Positions 54,931-62,244 of a DNA stretch of 64,000 nucleotides are shown here, piece after piece. Made by a program: the position numbers and the translations under genes. The stretch's first letter is position 1. Every line of letters starts with the position of its first letter. The notes under the pieces are model-generated. The model did no database searches, was not told where the DNA came from, and saw only the letters and a list, made by a program, of their open reading frames with translations. The stretch is from Flavobacterium psychrotolerans (GTDB taxonomy: Bacteria > Bacteroidota > Bacteroidia > Flavobacteriales > Flavobacteriaceae), in NCBI RefSeq assembly GCF_003097635.1, contig NZ_QCZI01000006.1:1-64000 (forward strand), in the 5' to 3' direction.

Positions 54931-55029
54931 AAAATAAAATATATATAAAATTTAGAAAAAATCTTAAAAAAATGATTATTTAGAATGTGTCTTATTATAT
55001 TTGCTCCAACAATGGGAGCAAAAAAACCA

Positions 55030-55228
55030 ATGGACAAAAGTAGACAAAAAAATAAAATAGAATACAACGGTATTAAGTTCTTTAGCCACTAAATATAGCT
55101 TTTCTAAAAGATAGATCAAACAATGTATAACGGGAGATCGAACGCCGGTTTTTGCAGACAAAATAAAAAAAGAATATAAGCAATTAGACAAAGAAATGAA
55201 TGCTCTTTTAAACAACAACACCCTTTAA
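55030..55228 (+). pseudogene. degenerate small gene divergent from the HTH repressor
   Basis: An ATG frame reads MDKSRQKNKIEYNGIKFFSH and stops. In other frames the same stretch continues with CITGDRTPVFADKIKKEYKQ then LDKEMNALL and a stop at 55228. The two halves look like parts of one small helical protein broken by a shift and a stop. Its position opposite the repressor suggests a Cro-like partner, which is only a guess. Confidence 0.35.
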
Positions 55229-55321
55229 ACCAATCATATTAGATTGATACCTGCAATGACATAAATTTCCTTTTTATGTTTTTCTTAAAATCAACTTTTA
55301 TAATACCTAATTAATCGAACA

Positions 55322-55462
55322 ATGCCTAATACTACAAAAAAGTCCAATATAACCGGAGTTTCCAATATTTGGACAGTACTTACAGAAGGGGGAGCATTAA
55401 ACGAAGATTTGAAATTTGAGATACAAGCCCATAAAAAACAACTCAATGTTTTTTTTCTCTAA
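55322..55462 (+). pseudogene. truncated copy of the N-terminus of the downstream PAS-LuxR gene
   Basis: A 46-codon frame ending LNEDLKFEIQAHKKQLNVFF then Leu and stop. The next gene has LSENLEFEIQAHIKQRNVFQ at its residues 42-61. DNA identity is high over that section and weak before it, and the copy stops right after it. It looks like a partial duplication upstream of the intact gene. Confidence 0.65.
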
Positions 55463-55595
55463 ATTGACTAAAGATTGTATTTACACATGCCGTGAATGAT
55501 ATAACTACTTCCTAAAGTTATGTAATACTTTCCAGTTAAAATGGACTCACCTTTGTATTGTTGTTTAAACGCTTTTACATTAAAATGTCAAAAAA

Positions 55596-56417
55596 ATGAA
55601 CACAACGGATATTTCAAAAAACAAGCAAGTGCAAGAGGGTAAATTAAAACAAAAATTTGTCGTTTTGACAGAAAATGATCTGCTGGTTGTCAATGGAGAA
55701 AATAAAGGAATTAAATTAAGTGAAAATTTAGAATTTGAAATACAAGCCCATATAAAACAACGTAATGTTTTTCAAGTTGGAGATTTTTATTGCGTTGTTC
55801 TAGATAATCATTCGGGAAAATTCATTTATGTAAGTGAGCACACCGAAGAGATCTTAGGAGTGAAACCAGAAGATGTGACCATTAAAGTTCTTTTAAGGAG
55901 GATTCATCCGGAAGACTTGTCCCATTTCATGAACTATACGCATGCGATAGCTGCATTTTTTAAAAACTTGCCTGCCGAAAAAATTGCCAAATACAAATCG
56001 AGATTTGATTATAGAGTTCAAAAAAGCAATGGGCAGTACATGCGAATTCTTCAACAAGATATTGTTCTAGAACACGATGATGACGGAGATATATTAAAAT
56101 CATTGAGTTCCCATATTGATGTATCGCACTTAAAAGGAAGTGGCAAACCCTTGCTGTCCATAATAGGAATAGCCGGAGAGCCTTCCTATATTGATATTGA
56201 TGTGGAGCAAAAATATAGTATTTCCTCTTTTTTGTCTAAACGGGAAAAACAAGTTGTCAATTTGCTGATTAATGGAAAAGTCAGTAAGGAAATAGCCGAA
56301 GAATTGTCTTTATCGGTATATACAATAGAAAGCTATAGAAAAGACATGCTTAAAAAAACTGGAGCCATCACAACCTGTGAACTCGTTGCAAAAGTGATCC
56401 GGGAAGGTTGGATTTAA
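55596..56417 (+). CDS. PAS-domain LuxR-family transcriptional regulator
   Basis: This 273-residue regulator has a PAS-type sensor domain at about 60-170 (DNHSGKFIYVSEHTEEILGV, VKVLLRRIHPEDLSHFMNYT-like region) and a C-terminal GerE/LuxR HTH (about 208-270; LSKREKQVVNLLINGKVSKE and LSLSVYTIESYRKDMLKKTG). The ligand is unknown. No histidine kinase or receiver is beside it. A truncated copy lies upstream and a strong terminator downstream. This is a single-component regulator type common in flavobacteria. Confidence 0.88.
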   Translation: MNTTDISKNKQVQEGKLKQKFVVLTENDLLVVNGENKGIKLSENLEFEIQAHIKQRNVFQVGDFYCVVLDNHSGKFIYVSEHTEEILGVKPEDVTIKVLLRRIHPEDLSHFMNYTHAIAAFFKNLPAEKIAKYKSRFDYRVQKSNGQYMRILQQDIVLEHDDDGDILKSLSSHIDVSHLKGSGKPLLSIIGIAGEPSYIDIDVEQKYSISSFLSKREKQVVNLLINGKVSKEIAEELSLSVYTIESYRKDMLKKTGAITTCELVAKVIREGWI

Positions 56418-56495
56418 TTGGGGGGTTAAAATTACACTTAAATTTTTAAGTTTTGATGGGTGCCGAACGCATTGAAAATGGAATATTTGTGCAGA

Positions 56496-56543
56496 AAAAT
56501 TCTCGATAGAGCACTACAAAAAGCGAATGGTATCGAGAATTTT
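56496..56543. terminator. terminator after the PAS-LuxR gene
   Basis: AAAATTCTCGATA (56496-56508) pairs perfectly with 56531-56543 around a 22-nt loop. It sits between two convergent genes. Confidence 0.75.
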
Positions 56544-56569
56544 ATTTTGTCATTTTTAAAGCGAATGAG

Positions 56570-57418
56570 TTAGAAAAATATTTTTTTAATTGAAACGAAT
56601 CCTTCCCGTGATATTATTTGTACCAATAGGAAAAAATTTGAGTTGTTCATTGGGATCGACACTTCGGATAAATTAACTGCGTTTCTTTCTGCTAAAAGTT
56701 GTCCTTTTATATCAAATACTTTTACGGAAGATATGATGCTTTTTGCAGTATTTATTATTAAATTTTGGTCTTGTTTGTATACGATTACTGTATTTTCATT
56801 AAATGTAGTTTGTGTTCCTGTTAATGAGTTTTGGTTTTCTTCAAATGGCATTTTGTATACAATTTCAAAACGACTATTAAAAGTTCCCGAATCAGAAAAA
56901 AAAGTATATCCCCCTAATCTCAAGTCATATGTAGTATTGGTTAAATTATCTTTTATAAATATCTTCTGACCTAAAGAAAATAGGCCATCCATATGGTTAA
57001 TTGTAACAGAATAATTACCAGCAGTTGTTACCTTAAAACCTAAAGGTACGGAATTTGAAGCGTCAAATGGCAATCCACGCCCTTGAATGGCATAGTTAAC
57101 ATTGTCAATTAAAGAATATAAAGCAATTTCCCCGTCGTTAAAATATTTGCCATCAATGCCACGATCAACCCCAAGAGTGGCTCCTGTAATATACCCTATT
57201 AGAGTTTGAGAAAATGCCCCTCCACTATTGGTCATATCCAACCAAAAACGGTGCATTTCTCTTTCAGATTGTCTAAGGTGTTGTTTCTCGATATTTTTGT
57301 CTGATAAATTTTCTGCGGTTGCAATGTTTGAAAAGATTGAAAAAAAGATTGCGACTACTAATTTTCTGTTTCCTGAGGTGAACACTTCAGAAAAACTTAG
57401 GTAAATTTGTTTCATCAT
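56570..57418 (-). CDS. T9SS type C sorting-signal protein
   Basis: This 282-residue secreted protein has an N-terminal signal-like stretch (KLVVAIFFSIFSNIATA-E). A beta-rich part includes HRFWLDMTNSGGAFSQTLIG, LGVDRGIDGKYF and GFKVTTAGNYSVTINHMDGL. The C-terminal FNENTVIVYKQDQNLIINTA then VKVFDIKGQLLAER are the T9SS type C signal that ends large surface proteins. Here it follows a short body, so the protein is a small cargo or the tail of a lost large adhesin. The start at 57418 is a choice among several Met; 57457 or 57415 are possible. Confidence 0.75.
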   Translation of the reverse strand: MMKQIYLSFSEVFTSGNRKLVVAIFFSIFSNIATAENLSDKNIEKQHLRQSEREMHRFWLDMTNSGGAFSQTLIGYITGATLGVDRGIDGKYFNDGEIALYSLIDNVNYAIQGRGLPFDASNSVPLGFKVTTAGNYSVTINHMDGLFSLGQKIFIKDNLTNTTYDLRLGGYTFFSDSGTFNSRFEIVYKMPFEENQNSLTGTQTTFNENTVIVYKQDQNLIINTAKSIISSVKVFDIKGQLLAERNAVNLSEVSIPMNNSNFFLLVQIISREGFVSIKKIFF

Positions 57419-57799
57419 GGTATTTATGGTTAATTGTTTCCTACTTGTTTTAGGCATCAGAATTCCTTTTTTAATACATAATTATTTTAACCATGTCAAA
57501 ATTTCAAAAAGTATTATTTTGGTTGGTGATATGTTTTTAGGTCGAGTGGTGACTCCTAATATTCGGGATGTAATTCTATACAAGATACTCAGAGGACTTC
57601 AACATTTCAAAATTACTTCATTGGATAAAGCAGTGCAATACCCAACATATGGGGTGTTTTGTATGTTAAAAGTGAAGAGATAATATTGGAGTAAATGTTT
57701 TACAAAGACTATTTTACTAATAGCTTTTGAATGAGTATATGAAATGCCGTTATAATGAAAAAACACTAAGAATTTGAGACTTTGAAAATTATATCGAAT

Positions 57800-57907
57800 T
57801 TAAAAACTCGCGACTTCCCAATTTTCACCAAGACAATTCATCAAATTTTCAATATGTTTTCTGCCTTTCGTTTTCTTGACTGGAAGTGCTATTGATAAAC
57901 GTTCCAT
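57800..57907 (-). CDS. possible small ORF in the 57.5-58.0 kb gap
   Basis: A 35-codon frame from ATG at 57907 to TAA at 57800 reads MERLSIALPVKKTKGRKHIE then NLMNCLGENWEVASF. Its mixed composition looks more like protein than AT noise, but no family or Shine-Dalgarno is seen. Nothing else is seen in the gap from 57419 to 58008. Confidence 0.2.
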   Translation of the reverse strand: MERLSIALPVKKTKGRKHIENLMNCLGENWEVASF

Positions 57908-58008
57908 TGAAGGGATAAGTTTTAGAATATTATTAGTAGACAAATAGATTGTTTATTAATAGGTTTTAGATAAAGTATGTGGTGGGGTAAAACAGAATTA
58001 AAATAAAA

Positions 58009-58031
58009 AAGTCCCAAAAAAATGGGACTTT
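58009..58031 (-). terminator. terminator after tRNA-Ala
   Basis: AAAGTCCCA (58009-58017) pairs with TGGGACTTT (58023-58031). On the minus strand a T-run follows, immediately past the tRNA 3' end. Confidence 0.75.
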
Positions 58032-58032
58032 G

Positions 58033-58106
58033 TGGAGAATATCGGATTCGAACCGACCACCTCTTGCCTGCCAGGCAAGCGCTCTAGCCAAATGAGCTAA
58101 TCCCCC
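58033..58106 (-). tRNA. tRNA-Ala (anticodon GGC)
   Basis: The 74-nt minus-strand sequence starts GGGGGATTAGCTCA, has the anticodon arm CTTGC-CTGGCAG-GCAAG (anticodon GGC) and the T-loop GGTTCGAATCC. The acceptor stem GGGGGAT pairs with ATTCTCC, using two G-U pairs. CCA is not encoded. Confidence 0.95.
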
Positions 58107-58185
58107 AAATGCACCGCAAATATACATTTTTTGTTTTAATAAAAAAGCAAATTGTAAAATTCAGGATAGAATCGCTACTATTTAC

Positions 58186-58193
58186 TAAATTTG
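58186..58193 (+). promoter_or_regulatory. candidate queD promoter (-7 element)
   Basis: TAAATTTG, an exact -7 match, 16 bp before the queD ATG, giving a short leader. Confidence 0.45.
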
Positions 58194-58209
58194 CACCAAA
58201 ATCAGCACA

Positions 58210-58662
58210 ATGAGCAACGTCAGAATTACCAAACAATTTAGTTTCGAAACCGGGCATGCATTATATGGCTATGACGGAAAATGCAAAAACGTTCACGGTC
58301 ATAGTTATAAATTATCGGTAACAGTCATCGGGAAGCCCATTACGGATAGGACCAATGTGAAATTCGGGATGGTAATCGATTTTTCTGATTTGAAAAAAAT
58401 TGTAAAAGAGGAAATCGTTGATCAATTTGACCATGCCTCGGTATTTAATGAAACTACCCCACATATTGAATTGGCCAATGAATTAAAATCACGCGGGCAC
58501 CACGTTATATTAGTGAATTATCAACCTACCAGTGAAAACATGGTGATTGATTTTTCAAAAAGAATCAAAAGCCGTTTGCCCGATATTATCAAACTGCACT
58601 CCCTGAAATTACAGGAAACTGATACCTCATTTGCCGAATGGTATGCCAGCGACAATTTGTAA
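58210..58662 (+). CDS. queD: 6-carboxytetrahydropterin synthase
   Basis: This 150-residue enzyme of the PTPS/QueD family makes 6-carboxy-tetrahydropterin, an early step of queuosine synthesis. FSFETGHALYGYDGKCKNVH then GHSYKL (about residues 8-33) carries the zinc His residues and the catalytic Cys. The C-terminal KLHSLKLQETDTSFAEW has the substrate-binding Glu. It lies 24 bp upstream of lpxH. Confidence 0.92.
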   Translation: MSNVRITKQFSFETGHALYGYDGKCKNVHGHSYKLSVTVIGKPITDRTNVKFGMVIDFSDLKKIVKEEIVDQFDHASVFNETTPHIELANELKSRGHHVILVNYQPTSENMVIDFSKRIKSRLPDIIKLHSLKLQETDTSFAEWYASDNL

Positions 58663-58686
58663 TCTAAAAAGTACTACATTAGCCAC

Positions 58687-59442
58687 ATGCAATTAGCGAA
58701 CACTAAAAAAATATACTTTGCTTCCGACCAGCATTTTGGTGCGCCAACACCAGAATTGAGTTTTCCAAGAGAACAAAAATTTGTTGCCTGGCTGGATGAA
58801 ATTAAAACAGATGCGGAAGCCATTTTTTTGTTGGGCGATTTATTCGATTTTTGGTTCGAATACAAAACCGTTATTCCTAAAGGGTTCGTTAGGGTTTTGG
58901 GAAAATTGGCCGAAATTCGAGACAGTGGCATTCCCATTTATTTTTTCGTTGGAAACCATGATTTATGGATGTCCGATTATTTCGAAAAAGAGCTGAATAT
59001 CCCAGTATTTCATAACAACAGGGCGTTTACTTTTGGCAATAAAACCTTTCTCATTGGTCACGGTGACGGAAAAGGTCCCGGGGACAAAGGCTATAAACGC
59101 ATGAAAAAAGTATTTACGAATTCAGTTTCAAAAGCGCTGTTTAGATGGCTTCATCCGGACATTGGCGTAAAACTGGCACAATATCTTTCCATAAAAAACA
59201 AACTCATTTCCGGAGTGGAAGACATGAAATTTTTAGGAGAAGAAAACGAGTGGCTGGTGCTTTATGCCAAGCGAAAACTGGAAACGCAACACTACAATTA
59301 TTTTGTTTTCGGGCACCGTCATTTGCCCATGATATTATCCGTTGGCGAAAATTCTGAATATGTAAATCTGGGTGACTGGATTGGCTATTTCACCTATGGA
59401 GTGTTTGATGGGGAAACTTTTGAGTTAAAAAAATACGAATAG
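58687..59442 (+). CDS. lpxH: UDP-2,3-diacylglucosamine diphosphatase
   Basis: This 251-residue calcineurin-like phosphatase cuts UDP-2,3-diacylglucosamine to lipid X in lipid A synthesis. Metal motifs are FASDQHFGAP (residues 11-20), LLGDLFDFWFEY (about 46-57), GNHDLW (about 90-95), IGHGDGKGPGDKGYKRMKK (about 126-144) and FGHRHLP. The first motif has DQHFG in place of the E. coli DLHL type, seen in other Bacteroidota copies. Confidence 0.93.
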   Translation: MQLANTKKIYFASDQHFGAPTPELSFPREQKFVAWLDEIKTDAEAIFLLGDLFDFWFEYKTVIPKGFVRVLGKLAEIRDSGIPIYFFVGNHDLWMSDYFEKELNIPVFHNNRAFTFGNKTFLIGHGDGKGPGDKGYKRMKKVFTNSVSKALFRWLHPDIGVKLAQYLSIKNKLISGVEDMKFLGEENEWLVLYAKRKLETQHYNYFVFGHRHLPMILSVGENSEYVNLGDWIGYFTYGVFDGETFELKKYE

Positions 59443-59479
59443 TATTTGTGTGAAAGCATTTTAAGGGGTTTCAGGCAAT

Positions 59480-59947
59480 TTAAACTATAGTTTTGCTTTT
59501 AAAAATCATTTTTAGTACAAACAACATCAACAAATAAATCACCAGGGCAACAGGAACGGCAGTACATAACCAGCCTCCCAAGCCGCAAAGCAATTCAAAA
59601 GAAAGATGATGGAGTGTTTTGAAAAAGCCATTTTGGAACGAACCCATAATTTCTTCAAGTGTATGATTGTTTGAAGGCACAGAAAAAATAAACTCACCCG
59701 CCTTTATAAACGGAAGGATCAAAAGGATTTGCACCGGCCACATCAAATAACTTAAAGCCAGCATTACAGGTAAGTTCAACTTTCTTTTTAAGGAAAGTGT
59801 TGTAATCATAAAAGTACTCACTCCAATAACGGGAATGATAGAAATTAATCCGGAGGCAATGAGGCTTTGGACTAATTCCTTTGGGGTTAGCCCTTGTTTA
59901 AAAAGAGCGGTGATTTTATTGGTAAAGGGAGTTAATTTCGATTTCAT
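59480..59947 (-). CDS. DUF2062 family membrane protein
   Basis: A 155-residue protein with about three membrane helices. LFKQGLTPKELVQSLIASGL near the N-terminus and LALSYLMWPVQILLILPFIK in the middle match DUF2062. Function is unknown. It is convergent with lpxH (37 bp gap, no hairpin). Confidence 0.8.
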   Translation of the reverse strand: MKSKLTPFTNKITALFKQGLTPKELVQSLIASGLISIIPVIGVSTFMITTLSLKRKLNLPVMLALSYLMWPVQILLILPFIKAGEFIFSVPSNNHTLEEIMGSFQNGFFKTLHHLSFELLCGLGGWLCTAVPVALVIYLLMLFVLKMIFKSKTIV

Positions 59948-60035
59948 CTTCTTGTATTCTATTTTTCCAAAGCTAAAGCGGTAATAAAAAAGAACATTTT
60001 CGGTAACAAATTATTGTGTTGAAAAATGCGGAATA

Positions 60036-61301
60036 CTACTGATTTTCATGTTCCTCCAGATCTTTTTGCAAATCCAGTTTTCTAAACGATGGAGAAAAAA
60101 GCCCAGTGCCTAGCGCAATCATCAAGGTCATGCTTCCGCCAAATACTACAGCCGTTACCGTGCCCATTAATTTTGCCGTTAAGCCACTTTCAAAGGCACC
60201 TAATTCATTGGATGAACCCACAAAGATGGAGTTTACTGCTGCAACCCGACCTCGCATGGAATCCGGCGTTTTAAGTTGCAGAATCGTTTGGCGTATCACC
60301 ACCGAAATCCCATCAACAACCCCGCTTAAAAACAATGCGAATACCGACAGCCAGAAAATAGTGGAAAGTCCAAAAACAATGATGCAAATTCCGAATAAGA
60401 AAATGGCCGATAAAAGTTTCATTCCGGCATTTTTATTCAAGGGAACATAGGCTGAAATGAACATTGTTATAAATGCGCCCACAGCCGGAGCCGCCCTTAA
60501 AACCCCAAAACCTTCAGGTCCGACTTTTAAAATATCTTGGGCAAATATGGGTAACAGGGAAACAGCTCCTCCAAACAATACCGCCACCATATCTAGCGAT
60601 AACGCGTTCAAAATGGGTTTGTTGTTGTAAACAAATTTCACGCCCTCTTTCAGGCTTTCCATAATGGGTTCGCCAATTTTTGGATTCAAAATGGGTTTGG
60701 TTGCAATTTGGGACAAGGCTATCAAGGCTAAAATGGAACACCCAAAAACAGAACACATTGACCAATGTACTCCAATCCAATTGATAGAAAATCCTGCCGC
60801 TGCCGGCCCCAAAACGGAGCCAATTTGCCAAACCGAACTGCTCCAGGTCGCCGCGTTTGGATATGCTTTTTTAGGAACAATCAATGATAGTAGCGAAAAT
60901 ATTGTAGGTCCAAGAAAAGCTCTTACAATTCCGCCCAGAAAGACCAAGGCATAAATGGAGTATAGTATTATTGTTGTAGAATAACCGGTTGCAATTGGTG
61001 GCCATGTCAACAAAAATAGCCCCAAACTGATTACCGAAAAGCCTAAAATACATTTTAAAAGAAGCCCTTTTTTTTCGTTTTGGTCTACAATATGTCCTGC
61101 AAACAGCGCCATAGCAATGGCAGGAATGATTTCCATCAATCCGATGATTCCTAATGATAGCGGATTTTTGGTCAAACTATATACTTGCCATTCAATCACA
61201 ATAAATTGCATCGACCAGGCAAAAACCATAGCAAAACGCAAGAGGAGAAAGGTGTTAAATTCTCTAAAACGTAGGGCGGCATAGGGGTCATTTTTTTTCA
61301 T
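60036..61301 (-). CDS. MFS transporter, EntS-like exporter
   Basis: This 421-residue protein has about 12 membrane helices. FREFNTFLLLRFAMVFAWSM near the N-terminus and GLMEIIPAIAMALFAGHIVD (about residues 55-74) match the MFS_3 branch that includes the enterobactin exporter EntS and macrolide exporters. RQTILQLKTPDSMRGRVAAV (about 335-354) is also typical. The substrate is not indicated; no siderophore genes lie nearby. Confidence 0.85.
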   Translation of the reverse strand: MKKNDPYAALRFREFNTFLLLRFAMVFAWSMQFIVIEWQVYSLTKNPLSLGIIGLMEIIPAIAMALFAGHIVDQNEKKGLLLKCILGFSVISLGLFLLTWPPIATGYSTTIILYSIYALVFLGGIVRAFLGPTIFSLLSLIVPKKAYPNAATWSSSVWQIGSVLGPAAAGFSINWIGVHWSMCSVFGCSILALIALSQIATKPILNPKIGEPIMESLKEGVKFVYNNKPILNALSLDMVAVLFGGAVSLLPIFAQDILKVGPEGFGVLRAAPAVGAFITMFISAYVPLNKNAGMKLLSAIFLFGICIIVFGLSTIFWLSVFALFLSGVVDGISVVIRQTILQLKTPDSMRGRVAAVNSIFVGSSNELGAFESGLTAKLMGTVTAVVFGGSMTLMIALGTGLFSPSFRKLDLQKDLEEHENQ

Positions 61302-61573
61302 AGAGTCAATTTCAGTCTGTTTATGATGCCTTTTGGAGCTTTATTATTAAATACGTTTGTCGAGGGTTTATTAGGATGTAAAATGAAACAAAAAATAGAT
61401 GAAGAACAAATTTTTATTCTTTTTTTCCTTCATTACGGGCGAAGGAAAGATAAGACGCATTTTATTTATAAAGGGATCATTCTAACAAATGAGTAGCATT
61501 GATAAAAAACAATTGCGTCTGGGTTATTTCTGTAAAATCAATAATTGTTTATTCGTCTAGAATTGTATTCCAG

Positions 61574-62125
61574 TTAAAAATAAACCCGGACAAAAGGCAT
61601 TAGGGCTTCATTGTATACGTTTTTATTGGTGTTGTATAACACATTATATCGGGCACCAACGGTTACGTTTCCACTTCTAAAACCGCCACCCAGAAATAAA
61701 CTGGTGTTCCAAAAATTATTTTGATAATTTACTCCATCAAACGTTTCATATTCATTATTTACACGAATTTCCTCCAATTCTAAGGAAAGCTGAACTTGTT
61801 CCACGGGGTTAAATAGGGTTATCAAACTTCCTCCATAATGAAATGAAGTATAATAATTTTTAGAGGAAACATAGCTTCCCTGGAGGCCAATCCCTGCAGA
61901 AAAGTAGTTGTTGAAATTATAAATAGCACTTGGAACCAAAGTGATATCCGTATAGCCGGAACCAATACTTAAGCCAATTCCACCGCCAAATTGCACTTTT
62001 TGCCAAAAATCATTGTGAATATTTGTTGCAATTGCGTGCTGTTGTGCGATTAAGGAATTCGAAAAGAAGAGTGCTGTTAGTATTACAACAGATCTTGAAA
62101 CGGCTAAAAAAAATATTTTTTTCAT
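61574..62125 (-). CDS. small outer-membrane beta-barrel protein
   Basis: A 183-residue protein with a signal peptide (about residues 1-27, ending LIA-Q) and regular beta strands (FGGGIGLSIGSGYTDITLVP, SLFLGGGFRSGNVTVGARYN) ending FVRVYF. The final aromatic residue fits a barrel. Such genes in this position are sometimes labelled as alpha-ketoglutarate decarboxylase because of the neighbouring sucA, but nothing in the sequence supports that. It is divergent from sucA. Confidence 0.75.
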   Translation of the reverse strand: MKKIFFLAVSRSVVILTALFFSNSLIAQQHAIATNIHNDFWQKVQFGGGIGLSIGSGYTDITLVPSAIYNFNNYFSAGIGLQGSYVSSKNYYTSFHYGGSLITLFNPVEQVQLSLELEEIRVNNEYETFDGVNYQNNFWNTSLFLGGGFRSGNVTVGARYNVLYNTNKNVYNEALMPFVRVYF

Positions 62126-62199
62126 GGTCGCTTAGTTTTTTTTAACAAATTTTTACGTAAAAGTACGTAAAAAATAGATTTAAATAAATTCGTTTAGCG

Positions 62200-62207
62200 T
62201 ACTTTTG
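62200..62207 (+). promoter_or_regulatory. candidate sucA promoter (-7 element)
   Basis: TACTTTTG, an exact -7 match, 37 bp before the sucA ATG. An ATTTAA stretch lies near the -33 position in place of TTG. Confidence 0.5.
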
Positions 62208-62244
62208 TATCTCTATTTAACAAATAAGTATATTCACAACTATT

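Noticed and set aside
54976..55221. 81-residue minus-strand hydrophobic frame
   Set aside because: It is antisense to the degenerate small gene and its hydrophobicity follows from Lys/Asn codons on the other strand.
61574..62125. Label of alpha-ketoglutarate decarboxylase for the beta-barrel gene next to sucA
   Set aside because: It has a signal peptide and barrel strands and no thiamine-diphosphate or dehydrogenase motif; the label would come only from its neighbour.
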